DNA from: Gaeumannomyces sp. JS-464
Lineage: Eukaryota; Ascomycota; Sordariomycetes; Magnaporthales; Magnaporthaceae
Length of the DNA: 64,000 nucleotides
Direction: 5' to 3'
Assembly: GCA_002197995.1 (NCBI GenBank)
Contig: NGZR01000002.1
Location: forward strand, 6,572,001 to 6,636,000
A program made the position numbers and the translations under genes. Positions 1-10,861 of the stretch are shown here, in pieces. Below the pieces are notes generated by a model. It saw only the letters and a list, made by a program, of their open reading frames with translations, had not been told where the DNA came from and ran no database searches. How positions within the stretch are numbered: position 1 is the stretch's first letter; each line of letters opens with the position of its first letter.

Positions 1-1070
1 CCTAGACGAAGGGGCTTCCAACCCTCGACGGTCCGGCCACGCTCCACATCGACCTTGACACGTCGGTCCTTGATCCGGATACCATCACATCCATCGAGTG
101 CCGCTAGTTAGCACGCGCAAAAGAGCGCGCTGGTGTCAGTACAGCCTTACCATGTCATGATTATGTAATCCCGCCGGCATATGCTCAATTGCCGGACGCA
201 AAGGATACAAGACGTCGAGGGGAAGTTGGGGGAGGGGGAAGACTTAGGCAAGCCTGAGGGCCATAGTCTGCAACCATGTAGAATGATTCGCAAGGCGTGC
301 CATCCCAGCCGCGACAAGGTACCTAGGTGATGCGTGGCCTTTGGTGACGGGATTCAGTGGTGGCGGATTTACCTCTCATATCCTTTTCGCGCTCAAAGAC
401 GACAAACGCATATCCGCGGTGCGGCTTGCGCTTCTTATTGCCTTTCTCATGGGCATGTGTGTCCTTAATGATTCGGATCTGTGAAGCATACTCGCGGTCA
501 GTAGGCACTCTTTGATTCTAATGGTCCCTGGCTAGATTACCCGTCGAGGGACTCGGAGTGGGAGCGTCATCGCGGGGGAGGGTCGTGAACGTACACGTTC
601 AATCGTGCCAAATCGTGCAAACTCCTTCTCAATATCACGCTCATCGGCATCATAGCTGAGCCGGGCGACGATCAAGGTTTTGAAGGCGTCGCCACGGATG
701 TTGGGGTCCTCATGAGGCTTGTCTGTAACGAAAAACGAGGCCACTGTCAGTCACAAAGTCCCCCCAAGTCGCAGTGCAGCAGAGAAACGCAGATTCGTCG
801 AAACTCACACTTGGCCGGACCCTCCTTCAAATGGCGCGCAACTTGATCAGCGTGCTCGGCCTTCTTCCTGTCACGCCTCTGGAGCCAGCTCTCAGTGGCC
901 ACGTAGCCATCCTTGTCCTTGTACTCCTCAAGTGCAGCCTTGAAGCCGGCGACTCCATCAATCGTCGTGGTCCGGCGCTGTTCGGGGGGCGCGTCGATGT
1001 GCGGGATGTATCGCAGGGGAGGGCGCGGCGCGAAAAGCGCGAGGAGGTTAGGCGGCAGCCTGTCCGTCAT
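1..1070 (-). CDS. U1 snRNP 70 kDa protein (U1-70K), 3' end cut by window edge
   Basis: U1-70K binds stem-loop I of U1 snRNA and helps U1 snRNP recognise 5' splice sites in the nucleus. The start [20 protein letters not shown] is the typical N-terminus. It is followed by the conserved PHxDPN segment, an RRM with RNP1-like RGYAFVVFE, and the tail signature [18 protein letters not shown], where the window ends. Four exons fit in phase: 1070-809, 722-595, 478-373 and 103-<1. The joins read AKYKPHEDP, IERIRIIKD and KDMRAALDG, each matching the family. The last visible intron is long for this window (269 nt) and lies inside the RRM; if retained it gives a stop soon after KDMRG. The gene is divergent to the mL43 gene. 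The Arg-rich C-terminus lies outside the window. Identification is secure; the exon limits are hand-placed. Confidence 0.93.
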
Positions 1071-1521
1071 GGCGACGATGTGCCAGAGGGGAGAGGTGGA
1101 CCGCAAAGAATCAATGGAATGATGGGATCGATCGCGGCGATGGATGTAAAGGCGTAGCTGTGGTCTCGCGATATTGATAAATCGAAGAACGACACGAGGT
1201 CAGGTTGAGGCAGCTGTGTGCGTGCCAGTGATCGTTTTTTCTCCTGAAGCCTTGAGAGCTGGGGTGGTGAAATGAGCTGTTTCGCGTGCGCCCGATTTCA
1301 ATTGGCCCGCGCACCAGGAGCTCGAGTCGCCACGCTAAGTCGCCCCATATTTCCCTCCTGGCGCCCATCCATGTCGCGACGCAGTGCGTGCCTGCTGTGT
1401 ATTGGCGGGCGCCGTCACGTGCCTCCAATTGAGGGAACTTTTCTCCGGAGAGACTCCAACGTCGTCCAAGTGCAAGATACGAGGAGGAGGCTTGAGAATA
1501 TCCAGTCCCCAACACCCCACA
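1071..1521. promoter_or_regulatory. Shared divergent promoter of U1-70K and mL43
   Basis: This 451-bp gap separates the start codons of two genes transcribed away from each other, so both promoters must lie here or overlap. I see no convincing TATA box. No other gene is supported, although several short overlapping reading frames cross it. Confidence 0.5.
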
Positions 1522-2283
1522 ATGACGATCACACCGCTGCAGAGGGTGTCCGTAGGCCGAGTAAGTGTGGTTCATGTCCGCCTTCTACCGCCAAGCTGAC
1601 CCTTTTCTGGCGACGCAGAATGGCGTCGGCGCATTCATCCTGCAGTGCAAGAGACTGGAATTCCACTACTGCGACTGGGCCGGGAGCTCCAAGGGCATGA
1701 AGTAAGAGCCTCGCAGCCATCACTCTGTCATGGCGTTTGCGCAACCCCTGGTCTTGGTGATGCTCAGGAAGCTGACGTTGCTCCTCCGCTGCCCCTCTGC
1801 AGCCAGTTCATCAGGTCGCATCTCCCCGCCTTCGCCGCGAAACACCCCCAGATCGAGATCACTGTTTCCCCGAGGCCATCGAAGCATCCCGTTGTCACTG
1901 GGCACTACATCAATGGGCGGTCCAAGCCTATCTGTGTCCGGAACCTCGAAGCCAACCAAATCCTGCAGAAGGTCGAGCTCCTCAGGGACTCAGATGGAGA
2001 GAAGAACAAGCGATACTCGAAGCCCGTGACCAGCATCAACTCGAGCGTCAGGGGAATCTGGAGTCCTTTACCATGGCAACGGCATGCCGGTATGAGAATT
2101 CGCAGCAACGCCCTATGTATACTATCACAGCATCACACCAGCCAAGCCTCTACCCTACGGCTCAGAAGGCCCGTGCATATACCGTGTGTTATCCGCGGCA
2201 TGTGCTCACGACATGAAGAAAAACGATCATCACGAACAACAGTTGTGTATAGAGCGAACATGCGTTCCCTTGTTATGGCCTGA
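1522..2283 (+). CDS. Mitochondrial large-subunit ribosomal protein mL43 (L51/S25/CI-B8 fold), end frame-shifted
   Basis: Component of the mitochondrial 54S ribosomal subunit. Exons 1522-1560, 1619-1701 and 1803 onward splice in phase to MTITPLQRVSVGRNGVGAF, then YCDWAGSSKGMNQFIRSHLP, then the core HPVVTGHYINGRSKPICVRN and the end signature SSVRGIWSP. This is the usual fungal mL43 layout of about 140 residues. After GIWSP the open frame runs on to 2283 with unrelated residues (PWQRHAG...). The next frame instead gives FHGNGMPV and stops at TGA 2093-2095, as expected for the family. The sequence TTTACCATGG at 2068-2077 therefore appears to carry one extra base. I regard 2095 as the likely true end and 2283 as the literal one. 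Convergent with triosephosphate isomerase. Confidence 0.88.
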
Positions 2284-2507
2284 TATTGTCTATATCTGCC
2301 AGTGCCTACTATTCTGGCCTTTCGGTCACCACAGGCTGGTCGGAAGTCGGTGCGGGTTCTTCCATAATTGCGTGGACAACACCAGTGTTTGTTGGATCTC
2401 GTAGCCCGAGCCCATGACCTATTTTCCCGCTGGAATCTTCTCGTCGTGCTTTTGACCCTCAGGGGTTGTTCCTCGGGGGTTATTTTGTGCAGCTATGAAG
2501 CAAGCAA

Positions 2508-3601
2508 TCAAGCCGCCTTGCAGGTGCAGATGTCGACGACTATAAAGATCCGGACCGATAGTTTGTCAGTCACGCACGATCAGGGTCTATCGCATACGCC
2601 AGCTATGAAACCGTGTATTCGGGCTCGGCTGGGGACTTACACGCTGGCTTCAAGCTAGCACCGCCGACGAGGAAGCCATCGATGTCGGGCTTCTTGCTGA
2701 GCTCGCCGCAGTTCTTCTCGTTCACGCTGCCTCCGTACAGGATGCGGGTCTCGTCGGCGGCCTTGGCGCTGACGTTCGCCTTGAGCCAGCTGCGGATGGC
2801 CTCGTGTGCCTCCTGGGCCTGCTCCGTGGTGGCAACCTTGCCGGTGCCGATGGCCCAGATGGGCTCGTAGGCGATGACAATCTTCTCCCAGCCGTCGGTG
2901 CCGACCTTGGCCTTGAGGGCCTCGAGCTGGCGCGTGACGACCTCGACCGTCTTGCCGCCCTCGCGCTCCTCGAGCGACTCGCCGCAGCACCAGATGACGC
3001 CGAGGCCGTTGTCGAGCGCGTACTTGGTCTTGGAGGCCACGACCTCGTCCGACTCGCCCAGGATGGTGCGGCGCTCCGAGTGGCCCAGGATGACCCACGA
3101 GATGCCGTTGTCCTTGAGCTGCGAGACCGAGATCTCGCCGGTGAATGCGCCGTCGGGCTTGTCAAACACGTTCTGGGCCGCCACCTCGATCTCCTTCTTG
3201 GCCAGTGAGCGGGTCAGGGGGAGGTAGATGGCGGGCGGCGCAATCACGACCTCTGCGGTGGGAATCCTAGCTGTTAGCCGTCGCCATCATGGCAAGGGGC
3301 ACCTCGGAAACAAGAGCCGGGGACTAGGCTCACGCACCAGCATTGGCATCCAGGTTGGCATTGTTAAGGTTCTCGACAATCTTCTTGATGGACTCCGAGG
3401 TCCCATTCCTAATCCGGAGTCAGAAAGACGTGCTTCGGCAGCCACGAGTCGCCCAGAGTTGTGCTGGGTTGGTGGTGCCATCATTTCCCTCCTTATCTCT
3501 GGCTTGTCTGGCGATGTGCGGGGTCGCGTCGGTTCAAGACGCGGGCCGGGGTGCTTGACGTACATCTTGAAGTTGCCTCCCACGAAGAACTTGCGGGCCA
3601 T
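2508..3601 (-). CDS. tpi: Triosephosphate isomerase
   Basis: Glycolytic and gluconeogenic enzyme interconverting dihydroxyacetone phosphate and glyceraldehyde 3-phosphate in the cytosol. Four exons are in phase: 3601-3564, 3408-3338, 3252-2641 and 2539-2508, giving 250 residues, normal for the family. The N-terminus [19 protein letters not shown] holds the substrate-binding Asn and Lys. [12 protein letters not shown] holds the electrophilic His, [15 protein letters not shown] the catalytic Glu and flexible loop 6, and ILYGGSVN plus [10 protein letters not shown] the phosphate-binding loops. The last exon is only 32 nt and gives [10 protein letters not shown], whose final residues differ from the common INARK-type ending. 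The leader upstream of the start is rich in A and C with CACACACACC, as often seen in highly expressed fungal genes. Confidence 0.96.
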
Positions 3602-6285
3602 GATGGGCGGTTGTCTGTTTGCAGCACACGAGATACAAAGTGGCAAAAATGTCTCTGCTTTGTTTGGTGTGTGTGAATTGATTAATTGTTTCGGTTTGCT
3701 TGTAGAATATGCCTCTCCCAGTAGCGCAAGTTCCTGTAGAGCTTGATTATTATGCTCGACTGGGTCAGGCCATTACGTCGTTGAGCTCCAATAGCTCTCA
3801 CGCGGGAGTGGGGAACTTCCAGCCTGTGAGCACAGGTGGACGCAGTGCCGGGAGCAAGCGGGGTGCGCGACATGTTGGTGCCGCTCGACCAGCGTTTTTT
3901 TGCTGCAGATGACGAGCTCAAACGGATCGACGCCCTATTTCCCGTCGTCCCCTTTGAAGGTCCCGGCCCCCCAGCCTCGACCCTTGGAACCGAAGGATCA
4001 TATCAGCTCCCTCAGCTTTCCTTGTAGGGCGGCAGGCAGGGAACATCATGCCATTTCCCCGTCTTGCACCTTGCAGGTCCTTTATAGGCCCCAGGCGGGT
4101 ACCAGGTATCTGGTAGGTTAGTTGGGCACCTAGATATTCTTGAAGTCTTTTCCTATATCTCGGAGGTCTTGTCGCTCGAGAGTTCGTGGATTTTCTCATC
4201 ATTGATCCCAAAGCGTATCTGGGAGCAAAGTCTATGAACATCAGGGACCGGCAGCTGTGACCATGCGAACAGGCTAGACTAGAGCGCAGATTTGATCGAC
4301 TACCAGCATGTGCTTTGTCCGTCCATCTTCACTTGGCCAATCGGAGCCGGAGTAAACCTGCGTCCGTCCCAAGCTCGAGGTGCGAGCTAGAGGCAAGGAT
4401 GAAGCTTCGATAACAACGGACACAAGCAGGACAAGCCAACCGCGGTCGGGACATTGATGTCACATTGTTGATTGATACGAGGAGTTGAGGGACGGCTTTG
4501 TCACAAGACAGGCGTGATTACCTAATCTGGAGGACACACATTTCGCGTTGACCAACCAAAGCCAAGGATGTCCCAATAACATCACTTCTACCCTATTCAA
4601 ACAAACCCCTACAAGTCGACATCTCGGGAGCATGTGAAGAGACGGGCCCAGGAAGTGATCGCGGGATCTCCGTATTTGCCGAATCGCTGGGGGAATGGAG
4701 ACAGGACGGGGGTGCTGCCGTCCATCGTCAAAGTCGACATCGCCTCGACCGTGGTTTTGTTGAGATGTGGGGGTGTTGCGACGTTGAGTACAGGGAGATC
4801 TCGGGTTTTCTTCTCGAACCCTCCCCTCCTTTGAGCCGCAACTCTTCCGCCCCCTGCTGTCACCCCCACCAAACCATGGGAAAGCCCGCTGTTAGTTTCG
4901 TTAGGGACAAGTCTAGTTTGATTTTTATTCCGAGGTGTGGCATACAAGGTATTGCGCTGGAGTGGAGGAGAAGAAAGGATCCGAGAAAAACGAGAACGCT
5001 GATAGAACCAAGTGGAGCCCCAAGGCGCACGTGTGCCTTTACTTATCGCATTCGTCGTTCTACGAAGGGTTGACACGCATCTGGGAACCACATCAGGCAG
5101 TGTTCCCGCAAACCCACCAATCCCAAGAAATTGAGCGCCCGAGCATTGACTTTGTTGTTTGCCCCTGAAAAGCTGTCGCGCTCGCCGACCAGTGGCGCAC
5201 CATGCATCGCGCCGCCAATGCGCGCGGCTAGACCCCTCCGGCTGCACGTCTCCCAGGGACCAGACAGGGGCTGCTTTTCCCAACAGATTTGCCAGATCCG
5301 ATCTTTGCGACCAATGGCACCGCGCAATTGCCTGTCGCCTTGCGTCACCACAAAAAAGTCGTGTGCGCGCAAAAAGACCAACGCCTGGCGTAAAGCGTAT
5401 ACAACCGGCAAGGGATTTGGGATGGGTTTTTCGAGAGTGAATATTCCCATCAACCCGGCTATTATTGCCTGCAACTTGGCCCCAAGAGAAGGATTCACCG
5501 TGGCACCCAAGAATTGAGTGGGCTCTGTGCACCCGTTTGCCATTTGGCGGTGATCCCTGCGCTCCCCTGGCCTTGACTTTTTCAGTCTCCTCCTGTCCTT
5601 TGTGCTAGGCACAGATATAATGAAAGTTGGGTTGCGGTGGAGTATTTCGGTCCTTCCTGAATAGTCTATTCTGTCCGGCCGAGGCACTCAACCCCTACGG
5701 GACCCTGTAATTTTTCTGCCCGTGACGGCAGCAAAGATACGCTCATAAAGCGTCTGGCCCATCGCCGAGTTGGCGTTTGTGTCGCACCGGCAGACATATT
5801 TTGACTTTTCCTTCTACACACTCCCCGGCCGTGCCAAAAAGCCAGTCGCCATCTCGCCCGTGGTCTTTACCGCCCACTCGGCGTCACCCCAACGTCAACC
5901 TATCTAGCCCCCACCACTGCCTGTCTCAAAACGGTCGTTCCGGCTGAGCGGCAAGACCCCGTCGACTCTCCCGAGCCGGGAAACCCTCCCTTGGCATGCG
6001 TGCCCAGCTCCGACTCTGCTCCTCTTTTGCTCCCGTCCTCTCTAGCTAGCCCGACCAGGTACATTCCTCGAAGTACCGTTTCTGGAAGCCTGCGGTTGCC
6101 ACTCAACATTCTTTTGTCGTTCCGTTTCCCCGCAGTTGGCGGGTCACTCTTCTGTCAAAACACTTAAAACCCTATCAGGCGCCGCTCAGAGCCACCACCG
6201 CCCACGCGCCCACGCTCTGTCACCCCTCTACCATCACCAAACGCCCTTCAACGACACTTGGACGTGACCCTCGTAACCTTTCGCC
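3602..6285. other. Long intergenic region, no supported gene
   Basis: This 2.7-kb spacer is the shared upstream region of triosephosphate isomerase (minus) and the elongase (plus). Overlapping minus-strand open frames around 4.6-5.7 kb have no recognisable domain and lack the GC-rich third-position bias of real genes nearby. The last 200 bp before 6286 are pyrimidine-rich with CCACC and CTCT runs, consistent with a transcribed leader of the elongase. Nothing else is supported. Confidence 0.6.
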
Positions 6286-7728
6286 ATGGCTTCCACCGGC
6301 AACGTCCACCTGGGCCTCCCATCGCCCTCGCTCTTCAGCTTCCCGCCCAACCCGGACCCGGTCTTCATCCCGCCGGCCGCCCCTGGATCTATGGCCTCTG
6401 CGCCCCCCTTCCACATCCCTGACCACATCTACCAGGCTGTGCTCGATCCCAAGGTGCCCATCACCATTGCGGCCGTGTATGCCGTCGCCATCAAGTCACT
6501 CAACGCCTACAACAAGTCGACCAACAAGAGGCCGTGGGCCATCAGCAAGACGCGCCCCTTCTTCTGGTTCGTCGTGCTGCACAATGTCTTCCTTGCCGTG
6601 TACTCTGCGTGGACTTTTTGGGGCATGCTTGGCACACTGCGGAGGGGCGTCATGAGCCCCTTTGGCCCCGATGGCCTAGCTGGCACCGTCGACAGCTTCT
6701 GCCGCCTCCAAGGCCCACCCGGCCTTGGCAATGCCGCCTTCTACGATGAGTCCATCAACGGCTGGAACACGTATGCTCCGGGAGTGTCCATGGCGGATGG
6801 CCCCAGCCGCACTGTTCCCGGTCGCATCTGGACCGAGGGTCTTGCCTTCTACGGCTGGATCTTCTACCTGAGCAAGTTCTACGAGGTCCTCGACACCTTT
6901 ATCATCCTCGCCAAGGGCAAGCTCAGCTCGACCCTGCAGACCTACCACCACGCCGGCGCTATGATGTGCATGTGGGCTGGCATGCGCTACATGAGTGCCC
7001 CGATCTGGATGTTCGCCTTCTACAACTCGGGCATCCACGCCATGATGGTGAGCCTTGGTGTCTAGCCTGTTCCTTGAGGATAAAGTGAAACTAACACAGA
7101 GACACAGTACACCTACTACACCGTCACGGCTTTCTCCATCAGGGTTCCGGTCTTCATCAAGCGCTCCCTGACCACGATGCAGATCACCCAGTTCCTGATC
7201 GGCGCCTCGTACGCCATGCTCCACTCGTTCGTCTCTTACAACATCCCCGTCATCATCAACGGAGAGCAGTCGGCCGGGGCCGCCTCTTCAGTGACTGTCT
7301 CGAGCGCCGCTGTGGACGGCTCGGCGACCGCCGCCATCATCGACGGTATTAAGAACATCATCGGTGGTGTTGTTGGCTCCAAGCCCATTTCCACTCCCGT
7401 ACCGGAGGCGGCCGCCGCCGCTGTCACGGACACGATTTCGTACGGTCAGCGTGTGGTTCCGTGCATCACGGGCACTGGCGAGACGTTCGCCATTTGGCTC
7501 AACGTGCTCTACCTTGCGCCCCTCACCTACCTCTTCGTCAAGTTCTTCATCGAGTCGTACATTCGCCGCTCGACCGTCGAGGCCGCGCGCCATAAGAAGG
7601 GTGTCTCGGCGCGCCGGGAGAGCAACGTGACCATGGCCGAGAAGGCCGGATGGGATGCCGCTCGCGAGATGGAGAAGGAGGTCTACGGCGAGAGCGGAAA
7701 CACCAAGGCCGCCAACGGGACGAGGTAA
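6286..7728 (+). CDS. ELO-family fatty-acid elongase (3-ketoacyl-CoA synthase)
   Basis: Endoplasmic-reticulum enzyme condensing malonyl-CoA with a long-chain acyl-CoA, the first step of chain elongation. Exons 6286-7047 and 7108-7728 join in phase (HAMM/YTYYTVTAF) to 460 residues. The motifs run in family order: KFYEVLDTFIILAKGK near residue 205, the histidine box LQTYHHAGAMMCMWAG, then NSGIHAMMYTYY, followed by further hydrophobic segments. The first His of the common HxxHH box is Gln here (QTYHH), as in a subset of elongases including many polyunsaturated-acid elongases. A hydrophilic Ala/Ser-rich insertion of about 80 residues follows the IPVIINGEQ segment before the last membrane helices (WLNVLYLAPLTYLFVKFF). 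The tail is basic and polar. Substrate length cannot be read from sequence. Confidence 0.92.
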
Positions 7729-8277
7729 CGGAAATGAGAAAACGCAAAGAAAAAAAAGAAAAAAGACAGCAAGAAATACGGCCCACTACGAGTACGAAGT
7801 TGAAGGCGTAGTTCCGGCGTCTCAACGAGAGCATGAGCTTTCGTTTAACGACGATGCCGGAGCATGTCCAATCGTGCTACAACAAAATCCATACTTGAAT
7901 TCACCTGCTCTGATTCGTCCGGGTTGGAGCACGATGAACTTATTCGCCCACCCGACGCGCGAGCCCGACATGGACAGTGTTTGGGGAACGTCAAAGAGCC
8001 AATGAGCAAATTCGGCATGGCGTGGTCAAGCTGTGAAAAAAAAAAAAAAAGCATGTAAATAATTGAGATACCTGTCGAAGTATATCAGATGGGAAGGGAA
8101 ATGGTCCAACAGAAACAGCTGGAAGGTCACTAAAATTTCATAGGTCGATTTCTTTGATGTCGGTTTAGAATTCTACGTTCGCACTGCTTTTGCCGAGGCC
8201 TCTGCACTGTCGTGAAAGGTAGCAGAAATGCTGAATGTCTGCTCCAAGATTGACCAAATTCACCCCTGTTCGCGGCT
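7729..8277. other. Convergent spacer between elongase and oxidoreductase
   Basis: This holds the two 3' untranslated regions. A run of 15 A lies at 8036-8050. No gene is supported. Confidence 0.6.
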
Positions 8278-9680
8278 CTAATAGCTCTCTGGCGGGACGA
8301 TTCTGACAACAATCTTTTTGCCAGCCTTGCCCGATTCAAAGCGCGCAAGGGCTTCGACTACTGCGCTCCAGCCCCAGCATTTGGCAAGCTCGTGATCCAG
8401 TGGTCTGAGGTAGCCGCGTTCGATGAAACGCTCAAGGAGTGGGATGAAGCCCTGAATTTGGTCTGTTATTGCAATACCTGCCGGCTTACTTGCCACGCCC
8501 ATAAAAGCAAGATCCGTCCGGTACTCGGTGATAGACGGGGGCGTGTTGTGCGGGGACCTGTTCGATGCCATCTGCTGTTAGCGAGAGAGCACCGGTGCCC
8601 GGGCACGTCGCCACTGGGAACAGTAGAGGGGTGTGAAGAAAGGATTCTTACCAGCTGTCGATCGTGGGGAACCACTTTAGGCTGATGGTCGAGACAGCGT
8701 CTAGGGCTTTGACGGCGATATTGTAGCCAAAGGCGCTGGCGTCGAAGACGCGGCTGAAGTTCCCGCCCGTGATCTCACGTATTTTGGTGAGCTGTTCGTC
8801 TTCGCTGGCACGGCTGTCGACTGTGGCGTGGGCGCCTCCTTTCCCAGACAGGATCTGCACAGCCCCAAAGGGGCCAGTCGGATTGGTTTATTTCTCATTG
8901 TTCGGCTGACACGCTAGATCTAGAAAGGTTGATTCTCGACTTACGGAAGCTTTGGCCGGCGAGCACGTTGCAAGCACCTTGTAGCCGCAGAGACGCGAGA
9001 TCTGGACGCCGTACTGTCCGACGTTGCCGCTGCCTCCGAGAATAACCACCCACTCTTCTTTGTTCTCGGACTCCGGGCCGTCCACGGGGAGTGCCATGTT
9101 TGCCCCTGCAAGGAGCGAGACGGCCGCAGTCTGGCCCATGCGGGTGGGGGTGCAGTCAGTAAGCGCACACGAGATGTATATGAGGATTGTCCAAGGCCGC
9201 TAAGCTCGAGAGCAGCCCCGATGGTGCAAGCCTGGGTGGACGCGAGTCCGTCCCCCATCTTGAATACCAAGTCCTCGCGCGCCAGGAACGCGTCCTGGAA
9301 AGCGCGGGACTCGCCGCGCGCGAGCTGGCCGCAGCCGTAGACGGCGTCGCCGACTTTGAGCCGCGAAACGGCAGCGCCGCACTCGGACACGATGCCGCAG
9401 CCCTCGGCGCCCAGCACCGCGGGGTACGAGCCCACGAGCATGCCGGTCTTTTGCATGGTGAGGTCGCTACCGAGGGGGAAGTAGAGGGAGGCTACTATCA
9501 GCTGGCTTGTGGCCCTGCTGAGGACGAGAGGTGCAACTTGGCAGCTTACATGGGGTTGATGCCGACCGTGAGCGTCCGGACGAGGACCTCGTGCGGCCCC
9601 GGCTTGGGGATGGGTATGTCATCGGTGACGGTGAATGGCTGGCCGGCTGCGCTGACGGTGATTCCAGATTGAGTGGCCAT
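8278..9680 (-). CDS. Zinc-binding-dehydrogenase-like (MDR, enoyl-reductase type) oxidoreductase, gene model incomplete
   Basis: Probably a cytosolic NAD(P)H-dependent MDR-superfamily reductase. The start MATQSGITVSAAGQPFTVTD and HEVLVRTLTVGINP form the GroES-like N-terminus. LGAEGCGIVSECG and RLKVGDAVYG follow. The Rossmann motif is VVILGGSGNVGQYGVQISRL, then GGNFSRVFDASA and the C-terminal IERGYLRPLDHELAK. Coding blocks read about 9680-9550, 9500-9160, 9110-8945, 8854-8652 and 8571-8278. Only the join at 8945/8854 (KAS/ILSGKGG) is clean. The first and last joins cannot be made in phase with GT-AG signals, and the second needs an intron of only about 38-40 nt. The gene is therefore damaged or contains base errors. 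The structural Cys set of zinc alcohol dehydrogenases is absent, which favours a quinone or trans-enoyl reductase subgroup. Substrate unknown. Confidence 0.75.
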
Positions 9681-10861
9681 GTTTTACGGGATCATGAAGC
9701 AGGAGAAGGACTGCTTGTTTAAAACGGCATGGATACTCGGCATGGGGGTGACCATGGGGAGGGGCATTCTGTTTAAATAGGAATCTGTAGTTCTATCGGC
9801 TTCTGAGAGCAAATAAACCAGAGGTCACTCGTGCCAACGGGGGAGCGCGGTTTTCCATCAGAGTAGAGTGGTTAGGTGTGCGTGCATATCAAAGGCCGGA
9901 AATATAGTCGACATGCGTGTTGCGGCCCTGAGCGGGCGCCCGGCGTTTGATGCCCATCCCGCATCTGGCTTTTCTGCTTGGCTATGCCGGAGGGACCCAA
10001 AGTCCGGAGTCTGTACGCTGCTTACTCAAGGTGCTCGTGCGGGGAGGGCGTCTGTGCATAGGTATGCAGCAGTAGCCTTCTTTTATGATGAGAGAACAGC
10101 GGGGGATCCCCGGTGTCTGCGTGGTCGCCGGTGAAGCGCGGGCGCTAGCAAGGTCCTTCCTTGGATGGAGGTGCGAGGCTTGGCTCAATGTTGATTTGTT
10201 CTGGCAGATGGCAGATGGGCCATCAGATCAAGCTGGGCAAGAATATTGCGCAGGGGCCGACTGCTGACGTGCTACACTTCAGGGGCGCGCGGTGTGAGTT
10301 GCGGGCGGCTGGGGCCGTTCCAACAGGGCGGTGTTGGCTGCGGATTCGTTCCATTGGTTCCACGTATGCGCCGCAATCAGGGTTTACGACGCCTCAACTC
10401 AATCGATGTCATCGCCGGATTTTCGGTTCAGGCCGACCGAGGCAACTTTTCCAAGCCGAGGCAGGTTGAAGGCCATTTAAATCCTGTCGCTGCCACTCAC
10501 GTTTGTCTATTTTTATTTATTTTTTATCGTCTGCTGCGATCGTATGCCGTGATAGATTTGAATAGATTCAAGTTGCTGCAAAGTCGCGACTTTGGCGTGC
10601 CTTCACTGTCCGGTCTCGGTGAGCCGGGGTTCATTGAGTGTCCGCAGAAGCAACGTCATTGACGCGCCCGTTTCGAGTTTCGATCCTGTCGCTCGCTACT
10701 CTCAACCTATAGACTCAACTCAGCAGGTCTTCGCTTCGACGCAACGCCAAGAACCCTCAATTGACGCTACAAGCTTTCGAGGTGTCCTACCGCACCTTTT
10801 CTGACTCGTCAATCTCGTACCCGCGAATCACCTCGAGAGCAGTTCGCAAAAGACTCCGCCG
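9681..10861. other. Divergent upstream region of the oxidoreductase and the PAF-AH-like gene
   Basis: This 1.2-kb spacer lies between two genes transcribed outward. It has no recognisable coding content; short open frames on the plus strand lack domains. T-rich stretches near 10500-10530 could be promoter-associated. Confidence 0.5.

Noticed and set aside
4609..5687. Two long overlapping minus-strand open frames (307 and 214 codons)
   Set aside because: No domain, no start or promoter context, no GC-rich third-base bias, and they overlap each other and plus-strand frames; chance open frames in a long spacer.
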